DNA of 64,000 bases from an uncultured Candidatus Saccharibacteria bacterium (GCA_946482575.1 CAMLRZ010000003.1:12263-76262); one strand, 5' to 3'. Positions 42,035-51,795 are shown, counted from the stretch's first letter. Program-made: numbers and translations. The notes: generated from the sequence alone by a model not told the origin.

Positions 42035-43543
42035 ATGACCGCACACCAGCTCTCTAAACGTTGTACTGCTTTCTTGGGTTCGCGCATCTTTTTTGCTGGC
42101 ATACTGACGGTGTTCGTTTTGCAAGCGCTATGGTTCGCGTTGTCGGCGCTCTACCCCATGGCTTTTGACGAAGAAGTGCATTTTGGCATCATCAATATTT
42201 ATGCGCACCAGTGGTCGCCATTTTTGGCGGGCCAGCCCGCCGGTGCTGATTCGTTTGGAGCAATTGCCCGCGACCCGTCGTACCTGTTTCATTACCTCAT
42301 GAGCTTTCCTTATCGCTTGCTGGAACAGATTACCAGCAATGTGTCAGCGCAAATTATTGTGCTGCGTTGTATGAATATCGTAATTTTTGCTGCGGGCCTA
42401 TTGGTGTTCCGTCGAGTTCTATTGCGATTAACGCACTCCAACGCGTTTACCAATCTGGCGCTGGCAGTGTTTACGCTGATCCCTATTGTGCCGCAACTGG
42501 CTGCACATATTAACTACGACAACCTGTTGTTCTTGCTGGTGGGTTGGTGCGTACTGTTGACCACTGATATTCACCGGCAGTTTGCTGCTGGTCGCGTGGA
42601 GCTGCGCAGCATTGGAACGCTTGCCATTCTGAGCTTACTCACTAGTATCGTAAAGTATTCATTCTTGCCTATTTTGTTGGCAATTGTAGTGTTTATAGCC
42701 TATGACGCATGGCGCAGTTTTCGTGGCCAGTCAGCTGGGCTGGTTACGGCGACCACCAAAAACTGGAAAACTATTGGCTGGCGCACACGAGTAGGATTTG
42801 TGGTTTTGTTTGTGCTGGCCGGTGGCTTGTTCTTTCAGCGCTTTGGCGTAAATATGTTGCGCTATCACACGCCAGTGCCCACCTGCGATCAAGTATTGAC
42901 GTTTGAACATTGCAGCTCATATGGGCCGTGGATTCGTGACTATCATTACGCAATGGAGCAACCTCAAACGAATCCAAACCCGTTGAGGTATACAGCGTCA
43001 TGGTTTTACGGTTTGTGGTACCGTATGTTCTTTGCCGTTAATAGCAAGGATCGCGACTACCAAAACTTTGCGCCGCTCCCCTTGCCGGCGGGTGCTATGG
43101 CACTGGCGGCCATCTCATCCTTTGTGCTGATTCTTATTTTTGCGCGGCGTATTTTTAGGCAACCGCTGTTTGTATTCTGCGGGCTGGTGCTTATTTTTTA
43201 CTGTGGCTCGCTGTGGCTTAGCAACTATCAGGCGTATATGCACACTGGCCATGAAGTCGCCGTTAATGGCCGTTATTTACTGGTGGTGCTGCCGCTGGCG
43301 ATGGCGCTTGCCTGGCGTGCCTGGACATACGCGCTAACATACGCTGATTCTTGGGCAAAACCAGCGCTTTCAGCGGCGATACTGCTGCTCTTTTTGCAAG
43401 GCGGTGGCGTGATGACCTTTATTCTGCGTAGCGATGCTAATTGGGATTGGTCCAATGCAACCGTGGTGCAAATAAACGATGCAGCCCGAAAAATAATTGC
43501 CCCCGTAGTTGTCGAGGGCAATAAAGACAAATACGGCTTATAA
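42035..43543 (+). CDS. GT-C-fold integral membrane glycosyltransferase-like protein
   Basis: 502 residues from ATG 42035 (leaderless; the upstream in-frame ATG lies before the -10 box). About eleven membrane helices. The first outer loop has FDEEVHFG, the acidic pair expected for a GT-C enzyme using a polyprenyl-linked donor. A second extracytoplasmic region with Cys residues (about 283-330) could bind acceptor. It lies head to head with the LPG-flippase-like gene and tail to tail, with no gap, with a polyprenyl-phosphate GT2 gene. Confidence 0.75.
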   Translation: MTAHQLSKRCTAFLGSRIFFAGILTVFVLQALWFALSALYPMAFDEEVHFGIINIYAHQWSPFLAGQPAGADSFGAIARDPSYLFHYLMSFPYRLLEQITSNVSAQIIVLRCMNIVIFAAGLLVFRRVLLRLTHSNAFTNLALAVFTLIPIVPQLAAHINYDNLLFLLVGWCVLLTTDIHRQFAAGRVELRSIGTLAILSLLTSIVKYSFLPILLAIVVFIAYDAWRSFRGQSAGLVTATTKNWKTIGWRTRVGFVVLFVLAGGLFFQRFGVNMLRYHTPVPTCDQVLTFEHCSSYGPWIRDYHYAMEQPQTNPNPLRYTASWFYGLWYRMFFAVNSKDRDYQNFAPLPLPAGAMALAAISSFVLILIFARRIFRQPLFVFCGLVLIFYCGSLWLSNYQAYMHTGHEVAVNGRYLLVVLPLAMALAWRAWTYALTYADSWAKPALSAAILLLFLQGGGVMTFILRSDANWDWSNATVVQINDAARKIIAPVVVEGNKDKYGL

Positions 43544-44485
43544 TTAGCGTTTAAAGCGGTCGCGCTTGAGTTGCTCAAGTGCTTCTTCGTTAAGCGCGCG
43601 GTTAATACGGGTCAAGTCGGCCACAATACCCACGGTGGCAACGATCACAGCTGCGATAATGAGCACACTACCTACCAACAGTGATTGCAAGTGGGCACCG
43701 GCGTGGCGCTCAATCGACCATAAGATCAGATAGCGCACAAAAGGAATCAGGCCTAACACAAAGAGGCTAATTGCGGCGGTGTTAAAGATTACGTAAGGGC
43801 GGTACATAATAAATGCCCGCGTAATGGCGGTGCCGGATTTAAAAATATGTTCCCAGGATGATTTAAACAAGCGGGATTCGCGTGTTTTAGGGTTGGTGGC
43901 AATGGGTACGCTGGCAATAACCAGGCCTTTATTGCCAGCTTGAATCAGTGTTTCCATGGCGTAGCTAAACCGAGTAACTACGTTGAGCTGCAAGGCCGCC
44001 TCACGGGAGTATGCGCGGAAGCCGCTTGGCGCGTCGGGCACGGTGGTGCCAGCTGCCGCGTTCAGGATTTTAGTACCCACCGCCTGCATGATTTTTTTGC
44101 CTTTAGAGAAGTGGTCAATTGATTGCACCAAGCGATCAGCCAAAACAATGTCGGCCTTGCCGTCCAGAATTGGCTGAACTAAATCGCCGATTCGCTCCTG
44201 TTTATACTGGTTGTCGCCATCGGTATTTACGATAATATCGGCTCCCATTTCCAGTGACTTCATGAGGCCGTCATGGAACGAACGCGCCAAACCACGATGT
44301 GGGCGAATGACAAAGTGTTTTACACCGTGCTTTTTGGCCACTTCTACCGTTTTGTCGGTACAGCCGTCATCAATAATAAGGACATCGATCTGATCTATAC
44401 CTTTAATTTTCTTGGGAATGCTCTGTAGTACGAGCGGAAGAGTTTGCTCCTCGTTATAGCACGGAATTTGAACAACTAATTTCAC
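43544..44485 (-). CDS. Polyprenyl-phosphate glycosyltransferase (GT2, DPM1/GtrB-like) with membrane helices
   Basis: A 313-residue GT2 enzyme. VVQIPCYNEEQTLP, DVLIIDDGCTDKT and IIVNTDGDNQY (DxD) form the catalytic core; DAPSGFRAYSREAA is typical of polyprenyl-phosphate sugar synthases. Two C-terminal membrane helices (about 233-255 and 267-290) and a basic tail. Starts GTG 44485 with GAGG upstream. It would supply lipid-linked sugar to the neighbouring GT-C protein. The stop abuts that of the GT-C gene (TAATTA). Confidence 0.88.
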   Translation of the reverse strand: MKLVVQIPCYNEEQTLPLVLQSIPKKIKGIDQIDVLIIDDGCTDKTVEVAKKHGVKHFVIRPHRGLARSFHDGLMKSLEMGADIIVNTDGDNQYKQERIGDLVQPILDGKADIVLADRLVQSIDHFSKGKKIMQAVGTKILNAAAGTTVPDAPSGFRAYSREAALQLNVVTRFSYAMETLIQAGNKGLVIASVPIATNPKTRESRLFKSSWEHIFKSGTAITRAFIMYRPYVIFNTAAISLFVLGLIPFVRYLILWSIERHAGAHLQSLLVGSVLIIAAVIVATVGIVADLTRINRALNEEALEQLKRDRFKR

Positions 44486-44590
44486 AAGATGAACCTCATA
44501 TCTCTATTTGTAATTCTAGTATACTCTGTTTTGCATGAGGGTCACCTTAAAAGTTGCGTTTGCCTGCCCAAACCGGGTACTATTACGGTA

Positions 44591-45064
44591 ATGAGACGTG
44601 CGAGCCAGACCGGATTTACCCTTCCAGAATTGTTAGTTACAGCAGTGTTGCTGATTGTGCTTGGGGCTGGAGCGGTCTTTTTACTGCGAGAATCCCCCCA
44701 AACAATTGCCCGCAATGACGCGCAGCGTCAAACTGATACAGCGCTATTGGTACAGGCTGTGAGCAACTACCGTGCCAAAAATAACGGCTCATTGCCTGCC
44801 GGCATAGGCACGACGTATAAAACTATCGGTTCCCAAGATGGCGAGCTGGATTTATGCGCTATTTTAGTGCCAAAATACCTCACCGATGTCCCTTATGACC
44901 CTACTACCGGCGCCCTTTCTGCTGTTGATGATCGCTGTGATGCCGCAGACCAGGAATATACCACGGGGTATCAAATTAAAAAGAATGATGATGGTTCGCA
45001 AATAATGGTGCAGGCACCGAGTGCACAAGGAAACAAGCTAATTATCATCACCAAAAAATTCTGA
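44591..45064 (+). CDS. Type IV pilin-like / pseudopilin
   Basis: 157 residues from ATG 44591, 7 nt after TACTAT (44578-44583). The start upstream at 44489 is rejected because the prepilin leader MRRASQTG is complete from here. Cleavage after Gly8 leaves FTLPELLVTAVLL, with Glu at +5 and a hydrophobic assembly helix. The globular part has two Cys (DLCAIL and DRCDAA), a likely disulfide, and YLTDVPYDP, a phrase common in type IV pilins. No pilus motor genes are in the window. Confidence 0.88.
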   Translation: MRRASQTGFTLPELLVTAVLLIVLGAGAVFLLRESPQTIARNDAQRQTDTALLVQAVSNYRAKNNGSLPAGIGTTYKTIGSQDGELDLCAILVPKYLTDVPYDPTTGALSAVDDRCDAADQEYTTGYQIKKNDDGSQIMVQAPSAQGNKLIIITKKF

Positions 45065-45209
45065 CGTTAACCGCTTTTTGGCCGCCAAAAAAGCAAAACA
45101 TAAGAATTTTGCGTGTAATTATTACAATTTATGTTAAATCTTTGTTAACTAACAGGGGTAGTGCATATCTATAAAATGTATAGTAAGGGTGGTATTTACT
45201 AAAATAATG
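45065..45209. other. Non-coding AT-rich stretch upstream of the helicase promoter
   Basis: About 145 nt with no open frame. It contains GTTAAC/GTTAAC-like and TATAAAATGTATAGTA sequence that may hold further -10-like boxes. Confidence 0.4.
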
Positions 45210-45218
45210 TGCTATAAT
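45210..45218 (+). promoter_or_regulatory. Extended -10 promoter of the DEAD-box helicase
   Basis: TGCTATAAT, an extended -10 box, about 100 nt before the ATG. The leader ends with AAAGGATC as a probable SD. No convincing -35. Confidence 0.6.
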
Positions 45219-45323
45219 AAGTTTATTGTTTCGATGAATCTTGGGCGTTAGTGTGTTTTGCTCGGTTCTAGGTTCTAATCTCGACAATCAGCAAAAACAT
45301 TACCGAAAAGGATCATCCCTCGA

Positions 45324-46526
45324 ATGAATTATCAAAAAACATATTCTTCAAAGTCGTCAAATTATCGTACGCGCCGCCCTGTTAACAGGGGCAATAGCCG
45401 TCGTAAACCACAAAAGCAAACGATTGACCCACGCCGTTTTGTGCGTGCCGCCAAGCCACGCGAAGAAGTGGTATACACGCCAAAGCATACATTTGAAGAC
45501 TTTGCCGTTGAAGAACTTATCAAGAACAACCTGACTATTAAGGGTTTTGTACAACCTTCACCTATCCAGGATCAGGCAATCCCAGTTGGTCTGGGTGGCC
45601 AGGACATCGTTGGTATTGCCAACACTGGTACCGGTAAAACCGCTGCCTTCGCTATTCCTGTTTTGCACAAACTGATGACCGACAAAGAATCTCACGCTCT
45701 GATTGTGGCTCCAACTCGCGAGTTGGCACAGCAGATCGAAGACGAATGTCGCGCTATTGGTAAGCGCAGTGGCATTTTTGGTGCCTTGCTTATCGGCGGC
45801 AGCCCAATGGGCCGTCAGCTGGCTGACTTGCGCGCTAAACCACAGATCGTTATTGGTACGCCTGGTCGTATCAAGGATCACCTGGAGCGTGGTTCGCTGC
45901 AGCTGGCAAACTTTAACCTCGTTGTTTTGGACGAAGTTGACCGCATGCTGGACATGGGCTTCATTCCTGACATGCGCTTTATCTTGGACAACTTGGCTCC
46001 ACAGCGCCAGTCATTCTTCTTCTCGGCAACTATGAGTCGTGAAATTGAGACCCTGATTCGCACCTTCTTGCAAGACCCTGTAACTATCTCGGTAAAAACC
46101 GGTGATACGAGCGAAAACGTTGAGCAAGATGTCGTTAACTACTCTGGCCGCGCCGACAAGATCGAGAAGCTGCACAGCGTCTTGAATCAAGACGACGTTG
46201 AAAAGGTTTTGGTATTTGCCGAGACGCAACGTAATGTTGAATCACTGAGCAACGAGTTGCAGGACCGCGGTTTTGCTGCCGATGCTATTCACGGCGGTAA
46301 GTCACAAGGTCAGCGTGAACGCGCTTTGCGCCGCTTTAAGAATAACGATATTCGCATTTTGGTAGCTACTGACGTTGCTGCTCGCGGTATCGACATCTCT
46401 GACATCACGCACGTGATTAACTACTCTATTCCACAGGCGTACGAAGACTACGTGCACCGCATTGGCCGCGCCGGTCGTGCTGGCCGCACTGGTAACGCAT
46501 TGACGTTTGTAGAGCAGCGCTACTAG
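45324..46526 (+). CDS. DEAD-box RNA helicase
   Basis: A 400-residue SF2 helicase. A basic N-terminus (1-60), Q motif FVQPSPIQDQAIP, motif I ANTGTGKTAA, Ia PTRELAQQ, motif II DEVD (instead of DEAD), III FFSATM, and the C-terminal RecA domain with VFAETQR, VATDVAARGID and HRIGRAGR. Unwinds RNA, probably in ribosome assembly or cold adaptation. Unlike many genes here it has a leader of about 100 nt and is convergent with an RNA-binding RRM gene. Codon use is neither class extreme. Confidence 0.94.
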   Translation: MNYQKTYSSKSSNYRTRRPVNRGNSRRKPQKQTIDPRRFVRAAKPREEVVYTPKHTFEDFAVEELIKNNLTIKGFVQPSPIQDQAIPVGLGGQDIVGIANTGTGKTAAFAIPVLHKLMTDKESHALIVAPTRELAQQIEDECRAIGKRSGIFGALLIGGSPMGRQLADLRAKPQIVIGTPGRIKDHLERGSLQLANFNLVVLDEVDRMLDMGFIPDMRFILDNLAPQRQSFFFSATMSREIETLIRTFLQDPVTISVKTGDTSENVEQDVVNYSGRADKIEKLHSVLNQDDVEKVLVFAETQRNVESLSNELQDRGFAADAIHGGKSQGQRERALRRFKNNDIRILVATDVAARGIDISDITHVINYSIPQAYEDYVHRIGRAGRAGRTGNALTFVEQRY

Positions 46527-46543
46527 GGTAGCGCACACCAACT

Positions 46544-46576
46544 AAAAAATCCCGGGAATAAATCCCGGGATTTTTT
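46544..46576. terminator. Bidirectional intrinsic terminator
   Basis: AAAAAATCCCGGGA-ATAAA-TCCCGGGATTTTTT, serving the helicase (+) and the RRM gene (-). Confidence 0.92.
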
Positions 46577-46591
46577 ATGCGTTACGCTATT

Positions 46592-46915
46592 TTAGTAGCG
46601 ACGACCGCCGTCGTTGCGTGGTGCGCGATCGCGTGGACCGTTACCGCCGCTACGAGGTGGACGAGCTTCCTTTGGATGAGCTTCGTTTACCGCAATTTTA
46701 CGGCCACCGAAGTCGCTGTCATGCAGTTGCTTGATAGCTTCTTGAGCTTCATCTGCGTTATCCATTTCAACAAAACCAAAGCCCTTTGAGCGATTAGTTT
46801 CGCGGTCAAAGATGACCTTAGCCGAAGATACGGCACCAAATGACGCGAACAAGTCACGCAGTTCATCATCGGTTGTACTGTATGGCAGGCCGCCTACAAA
46901 AAGATTAGTTGCCAC
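46592..46915 (-). CDS. RRM-type RNA-binding protein
   Basis: 107 residues from GTG 46915 (GGGGAG about 10 nt upstream). A single RRM: RNP2 NLFVGGLPY and RNP1 RSKGFGFVEM, followed by an Arg/Gly/Pro-rich tail. Such small glycine-tailed RRM proteins bind single-stranded RNA and act as RNA chaperones. Convergent with the helicase, so the two may work together in cold response. The promoter probably includes TTATACT near 47055-47065 with a long leader (about 140 nt). Confidence 0.93.
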   Translation of the reverse strand: MATNLFVGGLPYSTTDDELRDLFASFGAVSSAKVIFDRETNRSKGFGFVEMDNADEAQEAIKQLHDSDFGGRKIAVNEAHPKEARPPRSGGNGPRDRAPRNDGGRRY

Positions 46916-47461
46916 GTCGTGGTTCTCCCCTTATTTTTTGATAAACCCGAGGTAACTTGCAACGAAAAAGAAACAGTTAGCTACACTTCCCCAAGCAATA
47001 ATTGTTAACACTGTTAGAGCCTGTAACCGTGCAGCTTAAACTACTAACAGATGTCAGTATAACACAAACTTTGCTTTATACAGTTAAATCTTTAAACAAA
47101 CTTACATAATCTTGAGAAAAAATCTTTAATAACTGGGGTGATACTGCTGTCAATTTGACGATACCAAAAACTTGAAGCAATACCAATACCAGGCCTATAA
47201 TCATAACCAGCAATGTGTGTGCTGGCCCTTAAGGGGCTTTCTTACATACAGGCTGAAGATGCATTTGGGAGGCACACTCACCAGCCGCTTAGGCTAGGCG
47301 TCACTGCATTCCCTCCAACAATTCAAGCAAGTTTTCCGTTAGATGCAAAAGATCATGTCGAGACGGCGCATTAGTCTTTGGCGGAATACTTCTCCTCACA
47401 GCCGTTCACTGCTGCAAAGCAGTTTCTCTTTTATCAAAAGTTTTGTAGGAGGCTTGAAACT
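46916..47461. other. Long intergenic region between RRM gene and the 93-residue gene
   Basis: About 545 nt. The left part holds the RRM leader and promoter. The right part (about 47150-47400) is less AT-rich and contains GGAGGCAC/TCCCTCC and GCCGCTTAGGCTAGGCG-type pairings, so a structured leader or small RNA is possible. I could not match it to a known family. An in-frame ATG at 47378 exists but lacks an SD. Confidence 0.4.
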
Positions 47462-47740
47462 ATGGCTCAACGTGTATCTGTTAACAAAGAAGTAGCGGTA
47501 ACTGCGGTGTATTTCCGCAATGACGCGCAACTTAAGAGCTTTCCAAAGCGCATGGAATACGAAGGTCAGGAATACACTTTTGTAGAGTCAGGTATTCGTT
47601 ACCTGGTCGAAAAAGGTCAAAACCTGATTCAGCTGTTCGATATGACAGACGGTTCCATGGATTATCGCTTAAAGTTTGACACCAAACAGTCAACCTGGAC
47701 GCTCGTAACAATGAGTGAAGCTCAGCGCGCTCTCGCCTGA
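47462..47740 (+). CDS. Small conserved-looking protein of unknown function
   Basis: 92 residues from ATG 47462, chosen because GTAGGAGG lies 8 nt upstream. Mostly beta: EVAVTAVYF, MEYEGQEYTFVESGIRYLV, LIQLFDMTDG, DYRLKFDTKQSTWTLV. This gives a small barrel-like look. No membrane segment, no motif I recognise. Followed by an intrinsic terminator. The strong SD and long upstream region suggest high or regulated expression. Confidence 0.75.
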   Translation: MAQRVSVNKEVAVTAVYFRNDAQLKSFPKRMEYEGQEYTFVESGIRYLVEKGQNLIQLFDMTDGSMDYRLKFDTKQSTWTLVTMSEAQRALA

Positions 47741-47762
47741 GCCCATCACACGGCCAAAACAT

Positions 47763-47794
47763 CCGCCATCGTCTTGTACGGTGGCGGTTTTGTT
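47763..47794 (+). terminator. Intrinsic terminator
   Basis: CCGCCA/TGGCGG stem followed by TTTTGTT. Confidence 0.88.
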
Positions 47795-47827
47795 ATATAA
47801 GGTGTTTGCCCGGCCGGCTCCAACCGG

Positions 47828-47833
47828 TATACT
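47828..47833 (+). promoter_or_regulatory. -10 box of the leaderless 554-residue gene
   Basis: TATACT, 6 nt before ATG 47840. Confidence 0.65.
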
Positions 47834-47839
47834 GAGGCT

Positions 47840-49504
47840 ATGAATGCAAATATCTCGGACTATTACTTGGCACTGCTCCAAGTGCAAATGGCTGTATTGG
47901 GTGTGGTGATTGCGGGCATCGTGGCGCTTATTCAAATTTTGAACGATGCAAAACCAAAGCGTCAGACGAACTTACTGGTGCCGCCGATGGTACTGGGCGG
48001 ATATATTGGATTTCTTTCGATGCTCCTGGTAACCATTGCCTTTGCTAGCTGGGTTACTACCACGCCAGGCGATGCGGAGCGTATGTTCGGCCAGTGGACG
48101 ACAACGGTGTTTGGTGATGGCGCTACGCTGCTGGGCATGTTGGTATTGTCCGTTGTGGGACTTTTGGCTTTTGCCGGATTGATTTACCGTTCACGTCATC
48201 TGCTGGATCCTCGCCTGTATCTTATAAAATACGTGTCAGTGGTGCCCGCCGGCCAAGTGCGAGCGTATTTGACCGAAGCCTATCGCACAGATGTTGCTGA
48301 GCAACCCAAAAAGATGAAGCGCGTTCGTGCAAGCCGCGATGTGCGAGCGTTTCGCCGCTATTTTGAACGCGAGCAAGCCATGTACGACCCGTTTCAGCCG
48401 GTCAACGAGTATATTAAGGACAATGCGTTCAAATTGTACGATTACGGCACAGGTGCTGGTCTACACTTGTTTGGTGAGCTGTTTGACGCTTCGCTGGCGG
48501 CAATTCACAAGAACCCGAAGCCAAATGAGTATTATTACCTGGCCAAGTACCTGAGCGACAGCGCGCTGGAATTCTTTGCCATCTTTCACAAGACGTCCTC
48601 TGAAAAGCGCAAAATGGATGTCATACGGTTGGTGTATGAAAAAGGCAGCAAGCTAACAGAAGTCTCTGATGCCGAAGGACTGCTGACAGTTGTTCGCTGT
48701 CTGGAGAATATCGCTCAGATGACTGACGATGACGATGAGATCATCGCGGCCGTTGGCTACATGCACGCCCTGACTGACTCTTACCTGGAGCGCCACAAAA
48801 AAGCGCCATGGACGGACATTGCCAGCACCTTTGAGGAAATCTGCTTGTCGGTGACTCGTTTGAGCGAAACCTACTACCTGCAAAAAAATAATCCGCTAAA
48901 GACAGTGCCTATTATTGGTCATTACACCGGCGAACACCATACGGTAACAGCTGCGCTGGTGGACTTTTTCCGGTCGTATCAGGATTTGGCCGATCGGTAC
49001 ACCGACGCCTATCCTATCAATTACTTTGCGGCTATCGAGGCTGTCATTGAGGCGCTGTTTGCTCGCTTGGGTGACATTGTGCGTGATGGCCAGCAAATGG
49101 TGGGCTTGAACGCTACGTACCACGACCTTACGTACTCGCTGTACTCGTTGTATGTGACCTTCGGATTGGACGCCGTAGAGCACCACAAGCCTGAATTGCT
49201 GTCCCTCTGCATGAGCAATATTCGCCGCATCATAAAGCCAGCCAAAAATATGAAACTGGAAAGTGAACGCCGTATTTTGACCCGTATGCTGCTGGAGCTG
49301 GCTTTGCGTGGCGGGCTGGAATTAGGTAACGTGCAGATCAAAGACGATGGCCGCACTATTGCCGACTACACCAAAGTTACGTTGCACAAGCATGCCCTGC
49401 AAGCAGATGTGGAGGCTGCGCTCAAAGAACTACAGGCACAAGGCATTGATATCAAGGATGCCAAACTTAAGCCAATTATGGCTGCTGTTCACGCTGCTAA
49501 ATAA
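47840..49504 (+). CDS. Membrane protein with large helical cytoplasmic domain, unknown function
   Basis: A 554-residue protein. Three membrane helices (about 12-34, 50-72, 92-117), followed by a 430-residue soluble region that is almost entirely helical, with repeated acidic and aromatic stretches resembling TPR/HEAT-type solenoids. No catalytic motif is recognised. Leaderless start after TATACT (47828-47833). An intrinsic terminator follows. Possibly a scaffold at the membrane; that is inference from the fold only. Confidence 0.75.
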   Translation: MNANISDYYLALLQVQMAVLGVVIAGIVALIQILNDAKPKRQTNLLVPPMVLGGYIGFLSMLLVTIAFASWVTTTPGDAERMFGQWTTTVFGDGATLLGMLVLSVVGLLAFAGLIYRSRHLLDPRLYLIKYVSVVPAGQVRAYLTEAYRTDVAEQPKKMKRVRASRDVRAFRRYFEREQAMYDPFQPVNEYIKDNAFKLYDYGTGAGLHLFGELFDASLAAIHKNPKPNEYYYLAKYLSDSALEFFAIFHKTSSEKRKMDVIRLVYEKGSKLTEVSDAEGLLTVVRCLENIAQMTDDDDEIIAAVGYMHALTDSYLERHKKAPWTDIASTFEEICLSVTRLSETYYLQKNNPLKTVPIIGHYTGEHHTVTAALVDFFRSYQDLADRYTDAYPINYFAAIEAVIEALFARLGDIVRDGQQMVGLNATYHDLTYSLYSLYVTFGLDAVEHHKPELLSLCMSNIRRIIKPAKNMKLESERRILTRMLLELALRGGLELGNVQIKDDGRTIADYTKVTLHKHALQADVEAALKELQAQGIDIKDAKLKPIMAAVHAAK

Positions 49505-49505
49505 A

Positions 49506-49538
49506 AAGCGTCCGACTACGATAATCGGACGCTTGATT
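49506..49538 (+). terminator. Intrinsic terminator
   Basis: AAGCGTCCGA/TCGGACGCTT stem after the 554-residue gene; partly bidirectional. Confidence 0.8.
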
Positions 49539-49550
49539 GCAGCGGACGGC

Positions 49551-50222
49551 TTACTCCTGGGTAAGCACCCCGTCGTTTAATTTGAATGTTTTATCGGTTT
49601 TACCCGCAATGGACAGGTCGTGCGTGACGGCCAAAATCGTGGTGTTCTCGGTTTTGGCCAGGCCATGCAGTAGGTCAAAGATCATCTTACCCGTCTGACT
49701 GTCCAAGTTACCCGTGGGCTCGTCGGCCAAAATTAATTTTGGCTTATTGGCGAGTGCTCGAGCAATCGCCACGCGCTGTTGTTGCCCGCCGCTGAGCCGG
49801 CCAGGTTTACGTTGCTGCTGATCTGCTTCCAGGCCTACCTGGCTGAGCAGTTTTTTAGCGCGGTCCAGGCGCTCCTTTTTGGGAACTTTAGCGTACTCCA
49901 TGGGCAGCATGACGTTTTCGATTGCTGTCAGGTTGGGCACTAAATTGTAGTTCTGAAAAATGAAACCAATCTTTTGTCCGCGATATTTGATAAGCGCGTG
50001 GTCGTGCATTTTTGCCACATCTTTGTCGTCTACGATAATGCTGCCGCTGGTGGGTTTTTCGAGTGCTCCCAAGATGCTGAGCAGTGTCGATTTACCTGAA
50101 CCACTGCGGCCAATGATCGACGCAAATTGGCCTTCCGGCACGGTAAAGGTCACATCCTTCACCGCCGTTACTTTGGTGTCTCCCGAGGCAAAAACCTTGG
50201 TAATTTTATCTACTTGTAACAT
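49551..50222 (-). CDS. ABC transporter ATPase (MacB/LolD type)
   Basis: A 223-residue ATPase. Walker [21 protein letters not shown], signature [15 protein letters not shown], Walker [14 protein letters not shown]-loop VTHD. Its start shares one base with the stop of the upstream permease gene (TAATG), so the two are translated together. Unlike the first ATPase (35656) it has the usual QQQR after the signature and no tail. Confidence 0.93.
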   Translation of the reverse strand: MLQVDKITKVFASGDTKVTAVKDVTFTVPEGQFASIIGRSGSGKSTLLSILGALEKPTSGSIIVDDKDVAKMHDHALIKYRGQKIGFIFQNYNLVPNLTAIENVMLPMEYAKVPKKERLDRAKKLLSQVGLEADQQQRKPGRLSGGQQQRVAIARALANKPKLILADEPTGNLDSQTGKMIFDLLHGLAKTENTTILAVTHDLSIAGKTDKTFKLNDGVLTQE

Positions 50223-51580
50223 TATTCTGCCCTCATTACTTCTGCAGGTCGGACTTTGGCAATAAAGAACGATGCGATGCTACTGCCGATGACTGCGATT
50301 ATGATTGCTGCGCCCAGGCCGTACAGGATGATATCCCAGCCAACGCTGGCGGTAATATTGCCCACGCCACGCCCAATTTCGTTAAACGCGCGTCCGGCGC
50401 CACGGCCCATTTGCATGCCGCTGTCGCCGCTGCTTGTACTGTTGTCTACCAACAATTTGGTAATTGGATTGCCGGCGATCACTCCTGCAGCAATGCCAAT
50501 TACAGAGCCAAGCACGGTAAGAGTAACGGCCTCGATCATAAATTGGATCATGATACTGATGTTGGACGCGCCAATGGCTTTGACAACACCAATCTCACGG
50601 CGTCGCTCGCGAACGATCATAATCATGGTGAGCAAAATGATAACCGAACCGGCAATGACCGAACCAATCAAGCTGTACATAGAAATGGTTTGAATGTTTT
50701 GCAGCGGCTTGATGGTGTTTTCGGCCTCTTCTTGAGCGCTTTGCACATCGGCGTCGCTGCCCAAAGCGGATTTTACGGCGCTGGTTGCGCTGGAAAGGTT
50801 GTCGGCAGAGTCCACGGTAGCTGTGGCGCCGCTCACTACACCACTTTGGTCACTCAGTCGCTGCAGCGTTGCTAGCGATACGACAACAATGTCGTTGCCG
50901 GCTTGCGTGCCGCTGTCAAAAATGCCCGCAACCGTTAGTGTTTCGCCGTAGGCAGTAAAGGTTGAACCTACTTTGAGGTTGTTTTTGCTCGCCATAGCGG
51001 TGCTGACCATCGCTTGATTGGCATCTTTGGTGCCATCGATAGTTTTACCGCTCTTGAGGGTAACATCGTTTCCGTTTGGATGTGCCGGGTCGGTGGTACC
51101 CAGTATTGATACGGGCAAACTAAAGTTGCTTGGTAGCGACGAACTGCCGTTGATCATGATCTTTGGGCCACTACTGCCCTCTTTATTAACGGAGTTAAGA
51201 TCAACCGCTGACTTTAGACTGGTAGTAGCATTGGAGTCCGACCGACCGCCTGGCCCCACCATGGCTGTGGCCCCCTCGGTTGTTAAGCGGCCCGTCAGAT
51301 TTTCGGTTACTGACGAAACGTGGTCAATAGTTTTGACCTTAGCCAAATCGCTCGTGGTGAGCGCATTATTGGCATCACTCATAGCATTATAGCCGGCTGG
51401 CGATATGCTAATTGTGTTGCCCACAGAGCTTTTAACCGAATCAATTTTGTCGCCTACGGCTTGCCGCGCAATGAGCATAGATAATGCCAGCGCAATGCTT
51501 AGCCCCAGGATGACAACGATTGAAAAAGTTCGGATGGTATTGCGGAAGGCGTTCCGAATACCCCTAGTTACTACATTCAT
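50222..51580 (-). CDS. MacB/FtsX-family ABC permease
   Basis: A 452-residue permease. First helix (about 14-36), a large extracytoplasmic MacB_PCD domain (about 40-285) rich in Ser, Thr and Gly, then three helices with TMIMIVRERRREIGVVKAIGA, and the C-terminal VRPAEVMRAE. An insertion of Gly-rich residues (SSGDSGMQMGRGAGRA) lies between helices 3 and 4. Works with the overlapping ATPase. SD AAGGA before the ATG. Confidence 0.92.
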   Translation of the reverse strand: MNVVTRGIRNAFRNTIRTFSIVVILGLSIALALSMLIARQAVGDKIDSVKSSVGNTISISPAGYNAMSDANNALTTSDLAKVKTIDHVSSVTENLTGRLTTEGATAMVGPGGRSDSNATTSLKSAVDLNSVNKEGSSGPKIMINGSSSLPSNFSLPVSILGTTDPAHPNGNDVTLKSGKTIDGTKDANQAMVSTAMASKNNLKVGSTFTAYGETLTVAGIFDSGTQAGNDIVVVSLATLQRLSDQSGVVSGATATVDSADNLSSATSAVKSALGSDADVQSAQEEAENTIKPLQNIQTISMYSLIGSVIAGSVIILLTMIMIVRERRREIGVVKAIGASNISIMIQFMIEAVTLTVLGSVIGIAAGVIAGNPITKLLVDNSTSSGDSGMQMGRGAGRAFNEIGRGVGNITASVGWDIILYGLGAAIIIAVIGSSIASFFIAKVRPAEVMRAE

Positions 51581-51638
51581 AGAAATCCTTATTATTTAGT
51601 AATATCCCCAGTGTAGTTACAGATAATTAAAGCCACCT

Positions 51639-51749
51639 TAAATAACAAAAGCACCCCGTTTCAGAGGTGTTTACAAAAAATAATGCTGGTACAGGAGGCG
51701 GCGATGGAGTTCTGAGGTCGGCGCAGTGCCGCCAGAATCCATCGCCGCC
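51639..51749 (-). terminator. 3' hairpin plus terminator after the FG-GAP gene
   Basis: GGCGGCGATGGA-TTCTG (51697-51714) pairs with CAGAA-TCCATCGCCGCC (51733-51749) with a single bulge. A second stem CACCTC/GGGGTG followed by TTTTG lies at about 51639-51665. Confidence 0.7.
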
Positions 51750-51795
51750 CAGGCGGAGTGTAGAGCTGCAGGAGCTCACTCAGCCTTGGTGTACC

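Noticed and set aside
47150..47340. SRP RNA, tmRNA or RNase P RNA
   Set aside because: The conserved loops of these RNAs (for example the SRP GGAA tetraloop region or the tmRNA tRNA-like ends) are not present.
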